From: Epilithonimonas zeae
GTDB lineage: Bacteria; Bacteroidota; Bacteroidia; Flavobacteriales; Weeksellaceae
Assembly: GCF_023278365.1 (NCBI RefSeq)
Contig: NZ_CP075338.1
Coordinates: 1,488,001-1,552,000, forward strand
Length of the DNA: 64,000 nucleotides
Direction: 5' to 3'
Shown here: piece by piece, positions 7,920 to 17,619 of the stretch
Position numbering within the stretch: position 1 is the stretch's first letter
Layout: every line of letters begins with the position of its first letter
The notes under the pieces: model-generated
Told to the model about the DNA's origin: nothing
What the model saw: only the letters and a program-made list of their open reading frames with translations
Databases searched by the model: none
Translations under genes and position numbers: made by a program

Positions 7920-9032
7920 GTGGTAAACACAGACCAAATAAAAGATATACAATCCAGAATAGAAGACCTCCACAAGTTTCTTGGCATCGAAAAGAAAAAA
8001 ATTGAAATTTCTAATGATGACGAGAAAACTGCCGCTCCGGAATTCTGGGAAAAACCAAAAGAAGCCGAAGTTTTCCTAAAACAACTTCGTTCCAAGAAAA
8101 AATGGGTAGAAAGCTATGAGGAAATCCATTCCCAGTTTGAGGATTTGCAGGTTCTTTTAGAATTTGCCAAAGAAGACCCGGACTCTGAAAAAGAACTCGA
8201 CGAATCTTTCCCTGAATTAGTAGAAAAAGTAGAGAATCTGGAATTCAAAAATATGTTGTCTAATGAAGGCGACGAATTGTCTGCGGTTCTTCAGATCACA
8301 GCCGGAGCAGGCGGAACAGAATCTTGTGACTGGGCAAGTATGCTGATGCGAATGTACACAATGTGGGCAGATAAGCAAGGTTACAAAATCCGTGAACTGA
8401 ATTTCCAGGAAGGTGATGTGGCCGGAGTTAAGACTGTAACCTTGGAAATCGAAGGCGAATTTGCTTTCGGTTATCTGAAAGGAGAAAATGGTGTTCACAG
8501 ATTAGTGAGAATTTCGCCGTTTGATAGTAATGCCAAACGTCATACGAGTTTCGTTTCTGTTTATGTATATCCTTTGGTGGATGACACTATTGAAATCAAC
8601 ATTAATCCTGCTGATATTAGTTTCGAAACAATGCGTTCTTCCGGAGCTGGTGGACAAAACGTAAACAAAGTTGAAACCGCAGTTCGTCTTCGTCACGCAC
8701 CGACAGGAATTATTATTGAAAACTCAGAATCTCGTTCTCAGCTTCAAAATAAAGAAAAAGCAATGCAACTTTTACGTTCTAGACTTTATGAGATTGAACT
8801 CGAAGAACGAATGAAGGCCAGAAACGAAATCGAAGCCGGAAAGATGAAAATCGAATGGGGTTCTCAAATCCGAAATTATGTGATGCATCCTTACAAATTG
8901 GTAAAAGATGTTCGTTCCGGATACGAAACGTCTGATGTGGACGGTGTAATGAATGGTAATCTGACACCTTTTCTGAAAGCTTATCTTATGAATGAAGGGC
9001 AAGCCGGGAGTGATGAGTTGGATGATTTGTAG
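7920..9032 (+). CDS. prfB: Peptide chain release factor 2
   Basis: Class I release factor of 370 residues that recognises UGA/UAA and triggers peptide release on the ribosome. The codon-recognition tripeptide SPF is at residues 199-201 ([11 protein letters not shown]) and the GGQ hydrolysis motif at 244-246 ([13 protein letters not shown]). In many bacteria prfB is interrupted by an in-frame UGA that needs +1 frameshifting (CUU UGA C) after about 25 codons. Here the matching place reads CTT GGC ATC (codons 21-23, from 7980), one continuous frame, so this autoregulatory switch is absent. The start is GTG at 7920; a TAAATTTG minus-7 element lies at 7890-7897. Convergent with the E2 gene and separated from it by a bidirectional terminator. 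Confidence 0.97.
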   Translation: MVNTDQIKDIQSRIEDLHKFLGIEKKKIEISNDDEKTAAPEFWEKPKEAEVFLKQLRSKKKWVESYEEIHSQFEDLQVLLEFAKEDPDSEKELDESFPELVEKVENLEFKNMLSNEGDELSAVLQITAGAGGTESCDWASMLMRMYTMWADKQGYKIRELNFQEGDVAGVKTVTLEIEGEFAFGYLKGENGVHRLVRISPFDSNAKRHTSFVSVYVYPLVDDTIEININPADISFETMRSSGAGGQNVNKVETAVRLRHAPTGIIIENSESRSQLQNKEKAMQLLRSRLYEIELEERMKARNEIEAGKMKIEWGSQIRNYVMHPYKLVKDVRSGYETSDVDGVMNGNLTPFLKAYLMNEGQAGSDELDDL

Positions 9033-9085
9033 AAATTTAAATTTCTCGCAGATTTAATCGATTTTGCATATTTTTAAAACTATTA

Positions 9086-9115
9086 AAAAAGCCTCAGAAA
9101 ATTCTGAGGCTTTTT
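9086..9115. terminator. Bidirectional terminator between prfB and E2 gene
   Basis: A 13-bp stem (aaaaagcctcaga and complement) with a four-base loop, flanked by A and T runs on both sides. It serves the convergent genes on either side. Confidence 0.9.
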
Positions 9116-9119
9116 GATT

Positions 9120-10451
9120 TTATATTTCTGTATTGAGGTCCCAATTTTCAAGATAATCATTGACGTGTTTCAGGAACATTCCACCAAGACTGCCGTCCAC
9201 CACCCTATGGTCGTAAGAATGCGATATAAACATCTTCTGACGAATCGCAATCACATCTCCAAACTCAGTTTCGATAACTGCCGGTTTTTTCACGATTGCA
9301 CCAACCGCCAAAATCGCAACCTGAGGTTGAGGAATAATCGGTGTTCCCATAAGGTTTCCAAAAGTTCCGACATTAGAAATCGTATAAGTTGCACCTTGTG
9401 TATCGGCTGGTGTTAGTTTTTTATTTCTAGCTCTGTAAGCCAAATCGTTGATTGCTTTTGCCAATCCTGACAAACTCAATTGGTCTGCATTTTTGATGAC
9501 AGGAACAATTAAATTTCCATCTGGAAGAGCCGTTGCCATTCCGATATTGATGTTTTTCTTTTTGATGATTTTGTCGCCATCCACAGAAACATTGATCATT
9601 GGAAAATCCTGAATCGCTTTCACAACAGCCCTAATGAAAATCGGCATAAAAGTCAATTTCTCGCCATCTCTTTTTTGGTAAGAATTCTTATTGGCATTTC
9701 TCCAAGTTACAACATTCGTAACATCAGTTTCAATAAAAGATGTTACGTGTGGTGAAGTATGTTTGCTATTAACCATCGCATCTGCAATGATTTTACGAAC
9801 TCTATCCATTTGGATAATCTCATCTCCTTCATTCACAATGATTGGTTGAGCTGGAGCTGGCTGAGATTTAATTTGAGAAACTGGTTGAGAAATTGTTTGC
9901 TGAACAGGAACTGATTGAACTGCGCCCTTATTTTTCACAAAACCAAGAATATCTTCTTTTGTAATTCGGCCTTCGAGTCCGCTTCCTTTGATTGATTTTA
10001 ATTCTGATTCTGAGATATTTTCCTGCTGAACAATAGATTTCACCAAAGGAGAAAGATATAACTCCGAATTTTGATTACTGAATGAATTCTCTGTATTACT
10101 TAATAAGGGTTGTTCCAGAGTTTTTACGACTTCTGGTTCTGGCTGAACGATTTGGTCTTTTACTTCTTCGTAAGATTTTGGTTCAGGTGTTTCAGAATCC
10201 TGAGAACCACTTTCAGTTTCCAAAATCGCAATGGCTTCACCAATTTTAGCAACTTCGTCTTTTTGTTTAAGGATTTTGATAATTTTTCCTGACACCGGCG
10301 TTGGAACATCCGAGTCTACTTTATCTGTTGCAATTTCTACAACAGATTCGTCTTCTTTTATAAAATCGCCTTCATTAAACAGCCAGCTGATAATTGTTGC
10401 TTCCATAACTCCTTCGCCCATACTCGGGAGCAATAGTTTATATTCTGCCAT
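9120..10451 (-). CDS. Dihydrolipoamide acyltransferase (E2) of a 2-oxoacid dehydrogenase
   Basis: A 443-residue E2 core protein. An N-terminal lipoyl domain (residues about 1-78) carries the modified lysine in EIATDKVDSDV. A flexible linker rich in Gln, Pro and Glu follows, then the peripheral subunit-binding domain at about 130-170 (LSPLVKSIVQQENIS...GSGLEGRITKEDIL), and the catalytic domain from about 210 to the end with HSYDHRVVDGSLGG. It transfers acyl groups from E1 to CoA. The single lipoyl domain and sequence resemble branched-chain or general 2-oxoacid E2 of Bacteroidota, but E1 and E3 are not adjacent, so the substrate (branched-chain keto acids, pyruvate or 2-oxoglutarate) is left open. 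Confidence 0.93.
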   Translation of the reverse strand: MAEYKLLLPSMGEGVMEATIISWLFNEGDFIKEDESVVEIATDKVDSDVPTPVSGKIIKILKQKDEVAKIGEAIAILETESGSQDSETPEPKSYEEVKDQIVQPEPEVVKTLEQPLLSNTENSFSNQNSELYLSPLVKSIVQQENISESELKSIKGSGLEGRITKEDILGFVKNKGAVQSVPVQQTISQPVSQIKSQPAPAQPIIVNEGDEIIQMDRVRKIIADAMVNSKHTSPHVTSFIETDVTNVVTWRNANKNSYQKRDGEKLTFMPIFIRAVVKAIQDFPMINVSVDGDKIIKKKNINIGMATALPDGNLIVPVIKNADQLSLSGLAKAINDLAYRARNKKLTPADTQGATYTISNVGTFGNLMGTPIIPQPQVAILAVGAIVKKPAVIETEFGDVIAIRQKMFISHSYDHRVVDGSLGGMFLKHVNDYLENWDLNTEI

Positions 10452-10576
10452 TATTTTGTTTTTTTGAATTTTCCCAAAAATACATTTTTTTTTATTAATT
10501 ATACAATTCTATATTTTTAAAATTAAGAAGCTTGATTTTTTATAAATTTGATAATCAAAATTTTTAGAATCATACA

Positions 10577-10867
10577 ATGAATATTTATCTAAGTGCTATC
10601 ATTCATATCAAAGAAAACTCTATGATGGATGCTATCGAATTATTAAAAAAACTAGTTATAGAAACCCGCAAAGAAAAAGGCTGCATCCAATACGATCTTT
10701 TCGAAGACCATAGAAACAAAGGAGTATTTTTCATCCACGAAACTTGGGAAAGAAATGAAGATCTCCAACAACATCAGGTTTCTGACCATATGATGAAATT
10801 CCGTGAGAATGTAGCTTCATTATTAGAAAAGCCAAACGTTGTATATGTTGGAAACAAACTTTTTTGA
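10577..10867 (+). CDS. Antibiotic biosynthesis monooxygenase (ABM)-domain protein
   Basis: A 96-residue single-domain protein of the dimeric alpha/beta barrel fold. Features are the opening beta strand IYLSAIIHIKENS, the ETRKEKGCIQYDLFEDHRNKGVFFIHETWE core and the HxxSDHMMKF-like segment (QQHQVSDHMMKF), matching the YgiN/quinol monooxygenase-type ABM family. Members may oxidise quinols or act on small reactive molecules; the real substrate is unknown. Single gene, with no visible partner. Confidence 0.85.
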   Translation: MNIYLSAIIHIKENSMMDAIELLKKLVIETRKEKGCIQYDLFEDHRNKGVFFIHETWERNEDLQQHQVSDHMMKFRENVASLLEKPNVVYVGNKLF

Positions 10868-11000
10868 TTTAAAAAATCGACAATAAAAAATTTATTTCTT
10901 TAACAAAAATACAATAATTTTAAATTTATCTATGTTTTACTCATCAAAAAAGAAAATTTTTAATATTTTTGCTAATCTCAAATAGATAATAAATTTTAAT

Positions 11001-13598
11001 ATGAAGATAAATCAACTTACTAAATCCGTTGGGATAGGCGCATTTTTCTTATTTGCTAATCTTAACGCACAATCTAATGAACAGGCTATCAGAAGTTTTA
11101 TCAAGAACGATATTTCTTTCCGAAACATTTCTAACGCAGATTTTAAAATTCAGAATGAAGATAAATCCAGTAGTCTAAATGCTGAAATTGTAAATATACA
11201 GCAGTACTATAACAATACTCCTATTTACAAATCTCTGGCTAAAGCAGTTATCAGGGGTGGAAAGGTGATTTCACTTAATAACAATTTCAGACAAATTGGA
11301 AGCAGTAGTATTATTGCTGACAAGATAGACAAAACAGAAGCTTTATCAACAGCACTAAGATCTGCCGATATAAAAGATAATGGTTTTGAACTTTTTGATG
11401 AGAATAGTGGAGATCTTATCAATCTTCCTGATAACCAAGTGGCAAGTATCCGTTTTTACTTTGAAAGAAACAGCAGTTTGATTCCTGCTCAATTATTCTT
11501 CATTAATCAGTCTAAAGAAAATAAATTTTACGGAATCCTTGTAAGTCTTACAGATGGAGAAATTTTGGAGAAAAATAATATGATTGATGAGTGTAAATTC
11601 GAAGACAACCACTTTGCTGGTGATGCAGAATCAACTTCAGATCATCTTTTAACTCACTTTAATACTTCTGTTACAAACAAGAATCAGACTAAAGCAGTAA
11701 CTGACGCTTCTTATAACGTGTTTCCTTTTCCTTTAGAAGCTCCCACTTTTGGATCTAGAGCTATTGTAACAAATCCTTGGGATTTAACAGCATCTCCCGA
11801 AGGATGGCACTCTAATGGAAATACTAATTATACTAACACATATGGCAACAATGTGCTAGCTTATGTAGACAATAGCGGAACCAATAGTTTTGGATTTTCA
11901 CCATCCAGTAGCACTTCCGGAAATCTAACATTTGATTTCCCTTTTGCAGAATCACCTTCATTAAGTGCTTATGAAAACCGTGCTTCTGCAGTTACCAATT
12001 TGTTCTACGCTAATAACATGATTCATGATATTATGTACAAATTTGGATTCACAGAAATGAGCAGAAATTTCCAGACCAACAATTTTGAGAAAGGCGGCAG
12101 TGGAAATGACGCTGTAAGAGCGGAAGCTTTTGATGGTAGTGGCTATAACAATGCAAACTTTGCTTCTGGTTACGAAATTCTTAACGGCAATGGTTCGTAC
12201 ACAACACAAGCACCAAGAATGCAAATGTATCTATGGAATTCCGGGGTAACTACAAACACCAGGTTATTCTATACAGATCCTGTATTAGCTACCAGACCTC
12301 CTGTTAATACAGGCTCAGCAAATTATGGAAGACAATTAATGGAAACAGGAATTACTGCTGATATTGTAATTCCTCCCGTAGCGAATGGCTGTACTGCAAT
12401 GGCAGCTGGCAGCCTTAGTGGGAAAATTGCTATGGTAAACGCAATTACTTCTGGAGGGTGCGGATATAATGTAAAAGCAAAAACAATGCAAGACGCTGGT
12501 GCAATAGGATTAATTGTTCACAGAACAACATCCAACACCATAAGCAATATGAGCGTCAGTAACGTGACTAACGTTAGTATTCCTTCAATAATGATTCCTA
12601 AAGACGAAGGAGATTTTATTACATCTGAAATAACAGCTGGAAGAACTGTGAATGTTAATTTAAAAAATCTTGCTGTAGGTTACAAAAATTCTAGTTTCGA
12701 TAATGGCGTTATGATTCATGAATATGGTCACGGTATATCAAATAGATTAACGGGTCAGGGTTACAGTTGTTTGACAAATTTGGAACAAATGGGAGAAGGG
12801 TGGTCTGATTTTTTTGCTTTAATGTTGACTAATTCCCCTAATGCAAGCGCAACAGCAGGAAGAGGAATTGGAACTTATTCTAGCAATACCCCAACAACAG
12901 CCGGCGGAATCAGAAATTACAGATACTCAACAGATATGACTATAAATCCCCATACATATGCTGACACTAATAGTACAGGAGGACAACCTCACAATGTTGG
13001 CGAAATTTGGGCAACCATGCTTTGGGATCTTCACTGGAAAATGGCTGAAAAATATGGTTATAACTCTGACGTAACTGCCAGCGCAACTTCTGGAAGCGCA
13101 AAAGTACTTCAATTAGTTATGGATGGGCTAAAACTTCAACCTTGTAATCCTAATTTCGTTTCTGGTAGAGATGCAATTTTGCAGGCAGATCAATTAGCTG
13201 GCGGAGCTGATAATTGCTTAATCTGGAATGTTTTCGCAAGAAGAGGATTAGGACTTAATGCTTCTGCTGGTACCGCTGCAAGTATTTCCGATCAGGTTGA
13301 AGATTTTTCAGTTCCTGCAGGATGCGTATTAGGTACAGAAGATGTTACTAAAAATAAAGCATTTGGAATCTATCCAAATCCAGCTAAAGGAGAATTTTTT
13401 ATCAAAACAGCTCCAACTGTTGGAAACAATACTATCAAAGTAGAAGTTCTTGATATGAATGGAAAATTAGTTAAGTCTCTTGAGAGAAAGAAAAACAGTT
13501 CCGATTCCATTTCTACAAAAGGCCTTACGAAAGGAACTTATCTTGTAGTGATTACAGAGAATGGTAAATCTAATGCTGAGAAGTTAATCGTAGAATAA
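11001..13598 (+). CDS. Secreted fungalysin-type (M36) metalloprotease with PA and T9SS domains
   Basis: An 865-residue exported zinc protease. A signal peptide (MKINQLTKSVGIGAFFLFANLNAQ) is followed by an FTP-like propeptide to about residue 220, the N-terminal catalytic part, a protease-associated (PA) insertion at about 445-560 (ANGCTAMAAGSLSGKIAMV...DAGAIGLIVH) and the active site. The zinc ligands are H573 and H577 in HEYGHGISNR with E574 as base, and E599 in GEGWSDFF. The C-terminus from about residue 786 (AFGIYPNPAKGEFFIKT...KGTYLVVI) is a type A T9SS sorting domain, so the enzyme should cross the outer membrane by that route. A TATTTTTG minus-7 element is at 10964-10971. A strong terminator follows. 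Confidence 0.95.
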   Translation: MKINQLTKSVGIGAFFLFANLNAQSNEQAIRSFIKNDISFRNISNADFKIQNEDKSSSLNAEIVNIQQYYNNTPIYKSLAKAVIRGGKVISLNNNFRQIGSSSIIADKIDKTEALSTALRSADIKDNGFELFDENSGDLINLPDNQVASIRFYFERNSSLIPAQLFFINQSKENKFYGILVSLTDGEILEKNNMIDECKFEDNHFAGDAESTSDHLLTHFNTSVTNKNQTKAVTDASYNVFPFPLEAPTFGSRAIVTNPWDLTASPEGWHSNGNTNYTNTYGNNVLAYVDNSGTNSFGFSPSSSTSGNLTFDFPFAESPSLSAYENRASAVTNLFYANNMIHDIMYKFGFTEMSRNFQTNNFEKGGSGNDAVRAEAFDGSGYNNANFASGYEILNGNGSYTTQAPRMQMYLWNSGVTTNTRLFYTDPVLATRPPVNTGSANYGRQLMETGITADIVIPPVANGCTAMAAGSLSGKIAMVNAITSGGCGYNVKAKTMQDAGAIGLIVHRTTSNTISNMSVSNVTNVSIPSIMIPKDEGDFITSEITAGRTVNVNLKNLAVGYKNSSFDNGVMIHEYGHGISNRLTGQGYSCLTNLEQMGEGWSDFFALMLTNSPNASATAGRGIGTYSSNTPTTAGGIRNYRYSTDMTINPHTYADTNSTGGQPHNVGEIWATMLWDLHWKMAEKYGYNSDVTASATSGSAKVLQLVMDGLKLQPCNPNFVSGRDAILQADQLAGGADNCLIWNVFARRGLGLNASAGTAASISDQVEDFSVPAGCVLGTEDVTKNKAFGIYPNPAKGEFFIKTAPTVGNNTIKVEVLDMNGKLVKSLERKKNSSDSISTKGLTKGTYLVVITENGKSNAEKLIVE

Positions 13599-13621
13599 CT
13601 CTTAGATATTTCAAAATTATT

Positions 13622-13654
13622 AAACCTTTTCAGAAAGACTGAAAAGGTTTTTTT
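13622..13654 (+). terminator. Terminator after M36 protease gene
   Basis: Stem aaaccttttcag/ctgaaaaggttt with a five-base loop, followed by a run of seven T. Confidence 0.9.
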
Positions 13655-13689
13655 ATGATTTTCCTTAACAAAATTTATCATTCCAAAAG

Positions 13690-13719
13690 TTTGGTATCAA
13701 TATTGAAAACTTAACTTTG
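13690..13719 (+). promoter_or_regulatory. Bacteroidota-type promoter for the LolA-like gene
   Basis: TTTG at 13690-13693 and TAACTTTG at 13712-13719 with an 18-bp spacer, close to the Bacteroidota housekeeping consensus TTTG-N19-TAnnTTTG. It lies 22 bp before the ATG of the LolA-like gene. Confidence 0.75.
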
Positions 13720-13741
13720 CTAAAATTTAATTATAAAATAA

Positions 13742-14371
13742 ATGAAAAATTATTTAAAGGTATTTTTGACTTTAACTTTTGTGGGAAGCAGTTTTATTGC
13801 TCAGTCACAGACTATTGACACTAAGTCAAAAACCATTTTAGATGATATCACAAAGAGTTATAAGAGTAAAAAGAATTCTTATTTCAAATTCTCATACTCT
13901 GCAGATAACCAAAATCAAACGGGCATTTTCTACTCAGATAATACAAGATATAAACTAAAAATAATGGGAACCGAACAGATATTTGACGGCAACAAGCTGT
14001 ATAATATCAATGATGAGGATAAAGAAATTACGATTTCAAAAGCTAATGATGACCAAGTTCATTTCTCGCCTTTAAGTTATCTGGATTCTTACAAAAAAGA
14101 TTACAATGTAAGTTATTCCGGCAAGAAAACAATCAGCGGAATTCCTGTTGATGTCGTTAAGATGACTCCGGTAAAATCTAATGGGTTAAAAAGTGTGACT
14201 TTATACATCAATTCGCCCCAAAAGAAATTAATCAAGCTAGAGCAACTTTCTACAAATAATGAATTGGCGGTTATTACAATCAGTAATTATAAAGAAAATC
14301 AAACTTTGTCTCCTTCTTTGTTTAGCTTTGATAAATCTAAATATCAAAATTATCTCATAACAGAATTGTAA
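13742..14371 (+). CDS. LolA-like outer-membrane lipoprotein carrier protein
   Basis: A 209-residue periplasmic protein with a signal peptide (MKNYLKVFLTLTFVGSSFIAQSQ). The mature part is an unclosed beta-barrel pattern typical of LolA/LolB folds: ILDDITKSYKSKKNSYFKFSYS near the start, GIFYSDNTRYKLKIMGTEQIFDGNKLYNIND in the middle, and TLYINSPQKKLIKLEQLS near the end. LolA carries lipoproteins from the inner to the outer membrane. Bacteroidota often have more than one LolA-like gene, so whether this is the main carrier is uncertain. It has its own promoter and terminator. Confidence 0.85.
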   Translation: MKNYLKVFLTLTFVGSSFIAQSQTIDTKSKTILDDITKSYKSKKNSYFKFSYSADNQNQTGIFYSDNTRYKLKIMGTEQIFDGNKLYNINDEDKEITISKANDDQVHFSPLSYLDSYKKDYNVSYSGKKTISGIPVDVVKMTPVKSNGLKSVTLYINSPQKKLIKLEQLSTNNELAVITISNYKENQTLSPSLFSFDKSKYQNYLITEL

Positions 14372-14388
14372 AGATTAACTATAAATAA

Positions 14389-14417
14389 AAAATGCATTAC
14401 CTTTTGTAATGCATTTT
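14389..14417. terminator. Bidirectional terminator
   Basis: Stem aaaatgcatta/taatgcatttt, with A and T flanks, between the convergent LolA-like and DUF4294 genes. Confidence 0.9.
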
Positions 14418-14419
14418 TG

Positions 14420-15139
14420 CTATTTTTTTACTTTATAATCACTAGCACCTTCATAAGGTTGCAAATAACCAAGATTCCAATTAGACTGCAGAAGAGACTC
14501 TACAAAAAGGTCATCTCTGAATCTGTGCGGGTCATAAGGCGTTTTCAGACTTACATCAGCAATATTTCCTTTGACATTCCACCAAAAAGCACTCCAGCCG
14601 CCTCTCAGTTCTTTGATTATTTCATAAACTGTTTTTCCAGTCGCTCTATTCATTAATTTTGCAAAAACCTGACCTTCGGAAGTTGTTAAGTTTCTCAACT
14701 GTTTCTCATAGCTGGCTGCCAATTCTGTTTGTCTCTGTTTCATATAACGGCTTCTGTCAGCGCCTTTCATATTAGCACTTTCTTTTTGAATAGCACGATA
14801 TTGTTCTAAAGCATCCAAAAACAAAGGATAAACACGATTCAGTTTTTTGTTAAGGAAGAAATAATAATTTCTATCCAATTGATTATTGAAATGTGGATTG
14901 GCTCTCAGAGTCAATTCATCCATCACAATGACTTGTTCCCCGTTTATTTTATAGATTTTAGCTTTCTGAGCTTCATCATAATAATACTCATTCCCGAACT
15001 CATCTTTCTTCAATTTGCTTTTTGGAATATCATCAAATGATTTCACCTGCAAAGTATCTTGTTGCGAAAAACAAAATACACCAACAAACATTAAAAGAAT
15101 CGGAATCAATTTACCAAAAATCATTACTTTTACTCTCAT
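14420..15139 (-). CDS. DUF4294 family exported protein
   Basis: A Bacteroidota-specific protein of unknown function. After a hydrophobic signal (MRVKVMIFGKLIPILLMFVGVFCFSQ) comes a conserved region with DEFGNEYYYDEAQ, TLRANPHFNNQLDRNYYFFLNKKLNRVYPLFLDALEQY and ATGKTVYEIIKELRGGWSAFWW, the signature of DUF4294. The open frame reaches 15166, but the ATG at 15137-15139 gives a positively charged N-terminus in front of the signal helix; another ATG at 15124 is also possible. It is divergent from the M42 peptidase gene with 45 bp between them. Confidence 0.85.
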   Translation of the reverse strand: MRVKVMIFGKLIPILLMFVGVFCFSQQDTLQVKSFDDIPKSKLKKDEFGNEYYYDEAQKAKIYKINGEQVIVMDELTLRANPHFNNQLDRNYYFFLNKKLNRVYPLFLDALEQYRAIQKESANMKGADRSRYMKQRQTELAASYEKQLRNLTTSEGQVFAKLMNRATGKTVYEIIKELRGGWSAFWWNVKGNIADVSLKTPYDPHRFRDDLFVESLLQSNWNLGYLQPYEGASDYKVKK

Positions 15140-15184
15140 AAATAAATTAACAAAATTTAACATCAAAAATCATTCCCTTTAGAT

Positions 15185-16261
15185 ATGAGTTTCGAAAATA
15201 AATCAATTAAATTCTTAGAACAATATTTAAACACTGCTTCACCTACTGGTTATGAACACAAAGGTCAAAAAATTTGGATGGATTACATCAAACCTTATGT
15301 AGATAAAATCGAAGTGGACCATTATGGAACAGCTTACGGAATCATCAACCCAGAAGCCGATTTCAAAGTGGTTATAGAAGCGCACGCTGACGAAATAAGT
15401 TGGTATGTCAATTACATTACAGATGATGGCTTAATCTACGTTATAAGAAACGGAGGCTCTGATCAAACTATTGCTCCTTCAAAAGTTGTACACATTCACG
15501 GAGAAAAAGGTATTGTAAAAGGTGTTTTTGGCTGGCCAGCAATCCATACAAGAAGCGCCAATCAAAACGAACCGACTCCAAAAATTGATAACATTTTCAT
15601 CGATTGCGGTGCAATTTCTAAAAAAGAAGTAGAAGAATTAGGAATTTTTGTAGGTTGTATGATAACTTATCCTGATGAGTTTTTTGAACTGAATGACAGA
15701 TACTTTGTTTGCCGAGCTTTGGATAACAGAATTGGTGGTTTTATGATTGCCGAAGTTGCAAGACTTTTGAAAGAAAATAAGAAAGAATTACCTTTTGGAT
15801 TATATATTACCAATTCGGTTCAGGAAGAAGTTGGACTTTATGGTGCAGATATGATTGCTGACACCATCAAACCAAATATTGCCATTGTGACAGATGTGAC
15901 ACACGATACAACTACACCAATGATCGAAAAGAAAAAAGAAGGCGATCAAAAATGCGGCGATGGACCTGTTGTTTTCTTTGCGCCAAGTGTTCATCATACG
16001 ATTCGAGAATTGATTATCCGCACAGCAAAAGAAAAAGAAATCCCTTTCCAAAGAGCGGCAGCAAGCAGGGCAACAGGAACGGATACAGACGCATTTGCAC
16101 ATTCCAACGGTGGTGTTCCAAGCGCATTGATTTCTTTACCTTTGCGATATATGCACACAACTGTGGAAATGGTTTCAAAAGAAGATGTTGCCAACGTTAT
16201 CAAATTGATCTACGAAAGCCTTCTGAAAATCCAACCAACAATGAAGTTGAAATATCATTAA
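15185..16261 (+). CDS. M42 family metallo-aminopeptidase
   Basis: A 358-residue cytoplasmic dinuclear zinc aminopeptidase of the PepA/DHOH (glutamyl aminopeptidase, once called endoglucanase M) family that forms tetrahedral dodecamers. Metal ligands and catalytic groups visible are His in VVIEAHADEISW, Asp in CRALDNRIGG, the Glu pair in NSVQEEVGLYG, Asp in IVTDVTHD and His in LRYMHTTVEM. Length matches the family. It precedes rpe by 23 bp on the same strand and may share a transcript. Substrate preference among acidic or neutral N-termini cannot be read from sequence. Confidence 0.93.
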   Translation: MSFENKSIKFLEQYLNTASPTGYEHKGQKIWMDYIKPYVDKIEVDHYGTAYGIINPEADFKVVIEAHADEISWYVNYITDDGLIYVIRNGGSDQTIAPSKVVHIHGEKGIVKGVFGWPAIHTRSANQNEPTPKIDNIFIDCGAISKKEVEELGIFVGCMITYPDEFFELNDRYFVCRALDNRIGGFMIAEVARLLKENKKELPFGLYITNSVQEEVGLYGADMIADTIKPNIAIVTDVTHDTTTPMIEKKKEGDQKCGDGPVVFFAPSVHHTIRELIIRTAKEKEIPFQRAAASRATGTDTDAFAHSNGGVPSALISLPLRYMHTTVEMVSKEDVANVIKLIYESLLKIQPTMKLKYH

Positions 16262-16284
16262 TAAAGTAAAAAGTAAGTACAAAA

Positions 16285-16935
16285 ATGAAAAACAAACTCA
16301 TAGCACCTTCCCTTCTCTCTGCGGATTTTGGAAATTTACAGAGAGATATCGAGATGCTAAACAACTCTCAGGCAGACTGGTTTCACGTCGATGTAATGGA
16401 CGGACGTTTTGTCCCAAATATCTCTTTCGGATTTCCAGTAATGAAAACCGTTCAGCAACACGCCAAAAAATTCGTGGATGTCCATTTGATGATTTTGGAA
16501 CCCGAAAAATATGTGGAAGAATTCATAGATTACGGAGCAGATTTGGTTTCCGTACATTATGAGGCTTGCACACATCTTCACAGAACCATCCATTTGATTC
16601 AGAGCAAAGGAGCAAAAGCAGGTGTAGTTCTAAATCCTGCAACGCCAGTTTTGATGTTGGAAGACATTATTGCAGATGTAGATTTGGTTTTATTGATGAG
16701 TGTGAATCCTGGATTCGGTGGGCAAAAATTCATCCAGAACACATATAAAAAAATCAGCGAAACCAAAGATTTGATTTTGAGCAACAATTCTACTGCTCTA
16801 ATCCAGATTGATGGTGGTGTGAATCTGGACAATGCATCCAAACTTTTCGAAGCTGGCGCAGATGTTTTGGTAGCAGGAAACGCCGTTTTCTCTTCAGAAA
16901 ATCCCGAGAAGACCATTGAACTTTTAAAAATTTAG
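16285..16935 (+). CDS. rpe: Ribulose-phosphate 3-epimerase
   Basis: A 216-residue TIM-barrel enzyme that interconverts ribulose 5-phosphate and xylulose 5-phosphate in the pentose phosphate pathway. Diagnostic segments are IAPSLLSADFGNL at the start, WFHVDVMDGRFVPNISFG (metal-binding His and catalytic Asp), VDVHLMI, LLMSVNPGFGGQKFI and IQIDGGVN (second catalytic Asp). Full family length. It lies just after the M42 peptidase gene. The TAG stop codon is the first triplet of a structured intergenic repeat. Confidence 0.97.
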   Translation: MKNKLIAPSLLSADFGNLQRDIEMLNNSQADWFHVDVMDGRFVPNISFGFPVMKTVQQHAKKFVDVHLMILEPEKYVEEFIDYGADLVSVHYEACTHLHRTIHLIQSKGAKAGVVLNPATPVLMLEDIIADVDLVLLMSVNPGFGGQKFIQNTYKKISETKDLILSNNSTALIQIDGGVNLDNASKLFEAGADVLVAGNAVFSSENPEKTIELLKI

Positions 16936-17041
16936 GAGCTTAATCCCGCTGTCCACTATATCTTTTTTGTCTCAGACATTTTGTCTTCAAAAGAAAATCT
17001 TCAACAAAGACAAAAAAGGATGCTGTTCCCATCGGGGCTAG
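16933..17041 (-). repeat. Structured intergenic repeat, copy 1
   Basis: Read on the minus strand it runs ctagccccgatgg...gcatcc, a long T/A stem (cttttttgtctttg with gagacaaaaaag), then gatatagtggacagcgggattaagctcc. CCCG and CGGG can pair. It begins at the rpe stop codon. It is closely similar to the copy at 62445-62526 at both ends, while the inner stem differs. Confidence 0.75.
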
Positions 17042-17057
17042 TGACAAAATATCACAA

Positions 17058-17088
17058 AAAATAGGCTATCTGTTTGATAGCCTATTTT
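17058..17088. terminator. Bidirectional terminator between rpe and ndk
   Basis: Stem aaaataggctatc/gatagcctatttt with a five-base loop, between convergent genes. Confidence 0.9.
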
Positions 17089-17107
17089 ATATAATTTTCA
17101 GAAGAAA

Positions 17108-17527
17108 TTAGAAAATCTCTCTCCCTGAAAAATGGAATTGAGCTTCGATAATAGCATTCTCGTCAGAGTCAGAACCGTGAACAGCATTTTCTCCGATGCT
17201 TCTTGCGAAAAGTTTTCTGATAGTTCCTTCAGCCGCTTCAGCAGGGTTTGTAGCACCAATTGTAGTTCTGAAATCTTCTACCGCATTATCTTTCTCAAGA
17301 ACCGCAGCTACGATAGGTCCAGAAGACATAAAGTCCACTAGTTCTCCATAGAATGGTCTTTCAGCGTGTACTTCATAGAATTTTTTTGCATCAGCAACCG
17401 TAAGTTGCGTCAATTTCAAAGCTTTGATTTTAAAACCAGCCTCACTGATTTTTCCAAGAATCGCACCAATGTGGCCATCTGCAACTGCATCTGGCTTAAT
17501 CATGGTAAATGTGATTTTTCCTGACAT
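17108..17527 (-). CDS. ndk: Nucleoside diphosphate kinase
   Basis: A 139-residue cytoplasmic enzyme that equalises nucleoside triphosphate pools through a phospho-histidine intermediate. The opening [16 protein letters not shown] and the active-site [14 protein letters not shown] (phosphorylated His) are conserved, as are the phosphate-binding Lys of MIKPDA and [18 protein letters not shown]. Family length is normal. It is a single-gene unit with a terminator downstream. Confidence 0.98.
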   Translation of the reverse strand: MSGKITFTMIKPDAVADGHIGAILGKISEAGFKIKALKLTQLTVADAKKFYEVHAERPFYGELVDFMSSGPIVAAVLEKDNAVEDFRTTIGATNPAEAAEGTIRKLFARSIGENAVHGSDSDENAIIEAQFHFSGREIF

Positions 17528-17619
17528 TTATTTTAATTTTATTTTAAAGTGTTGCAAATTTACAATATTTTTTCCTTAGATTTGTCCTCGGAAATTCTTT
17601 TCTGGGAAACACAATTATT

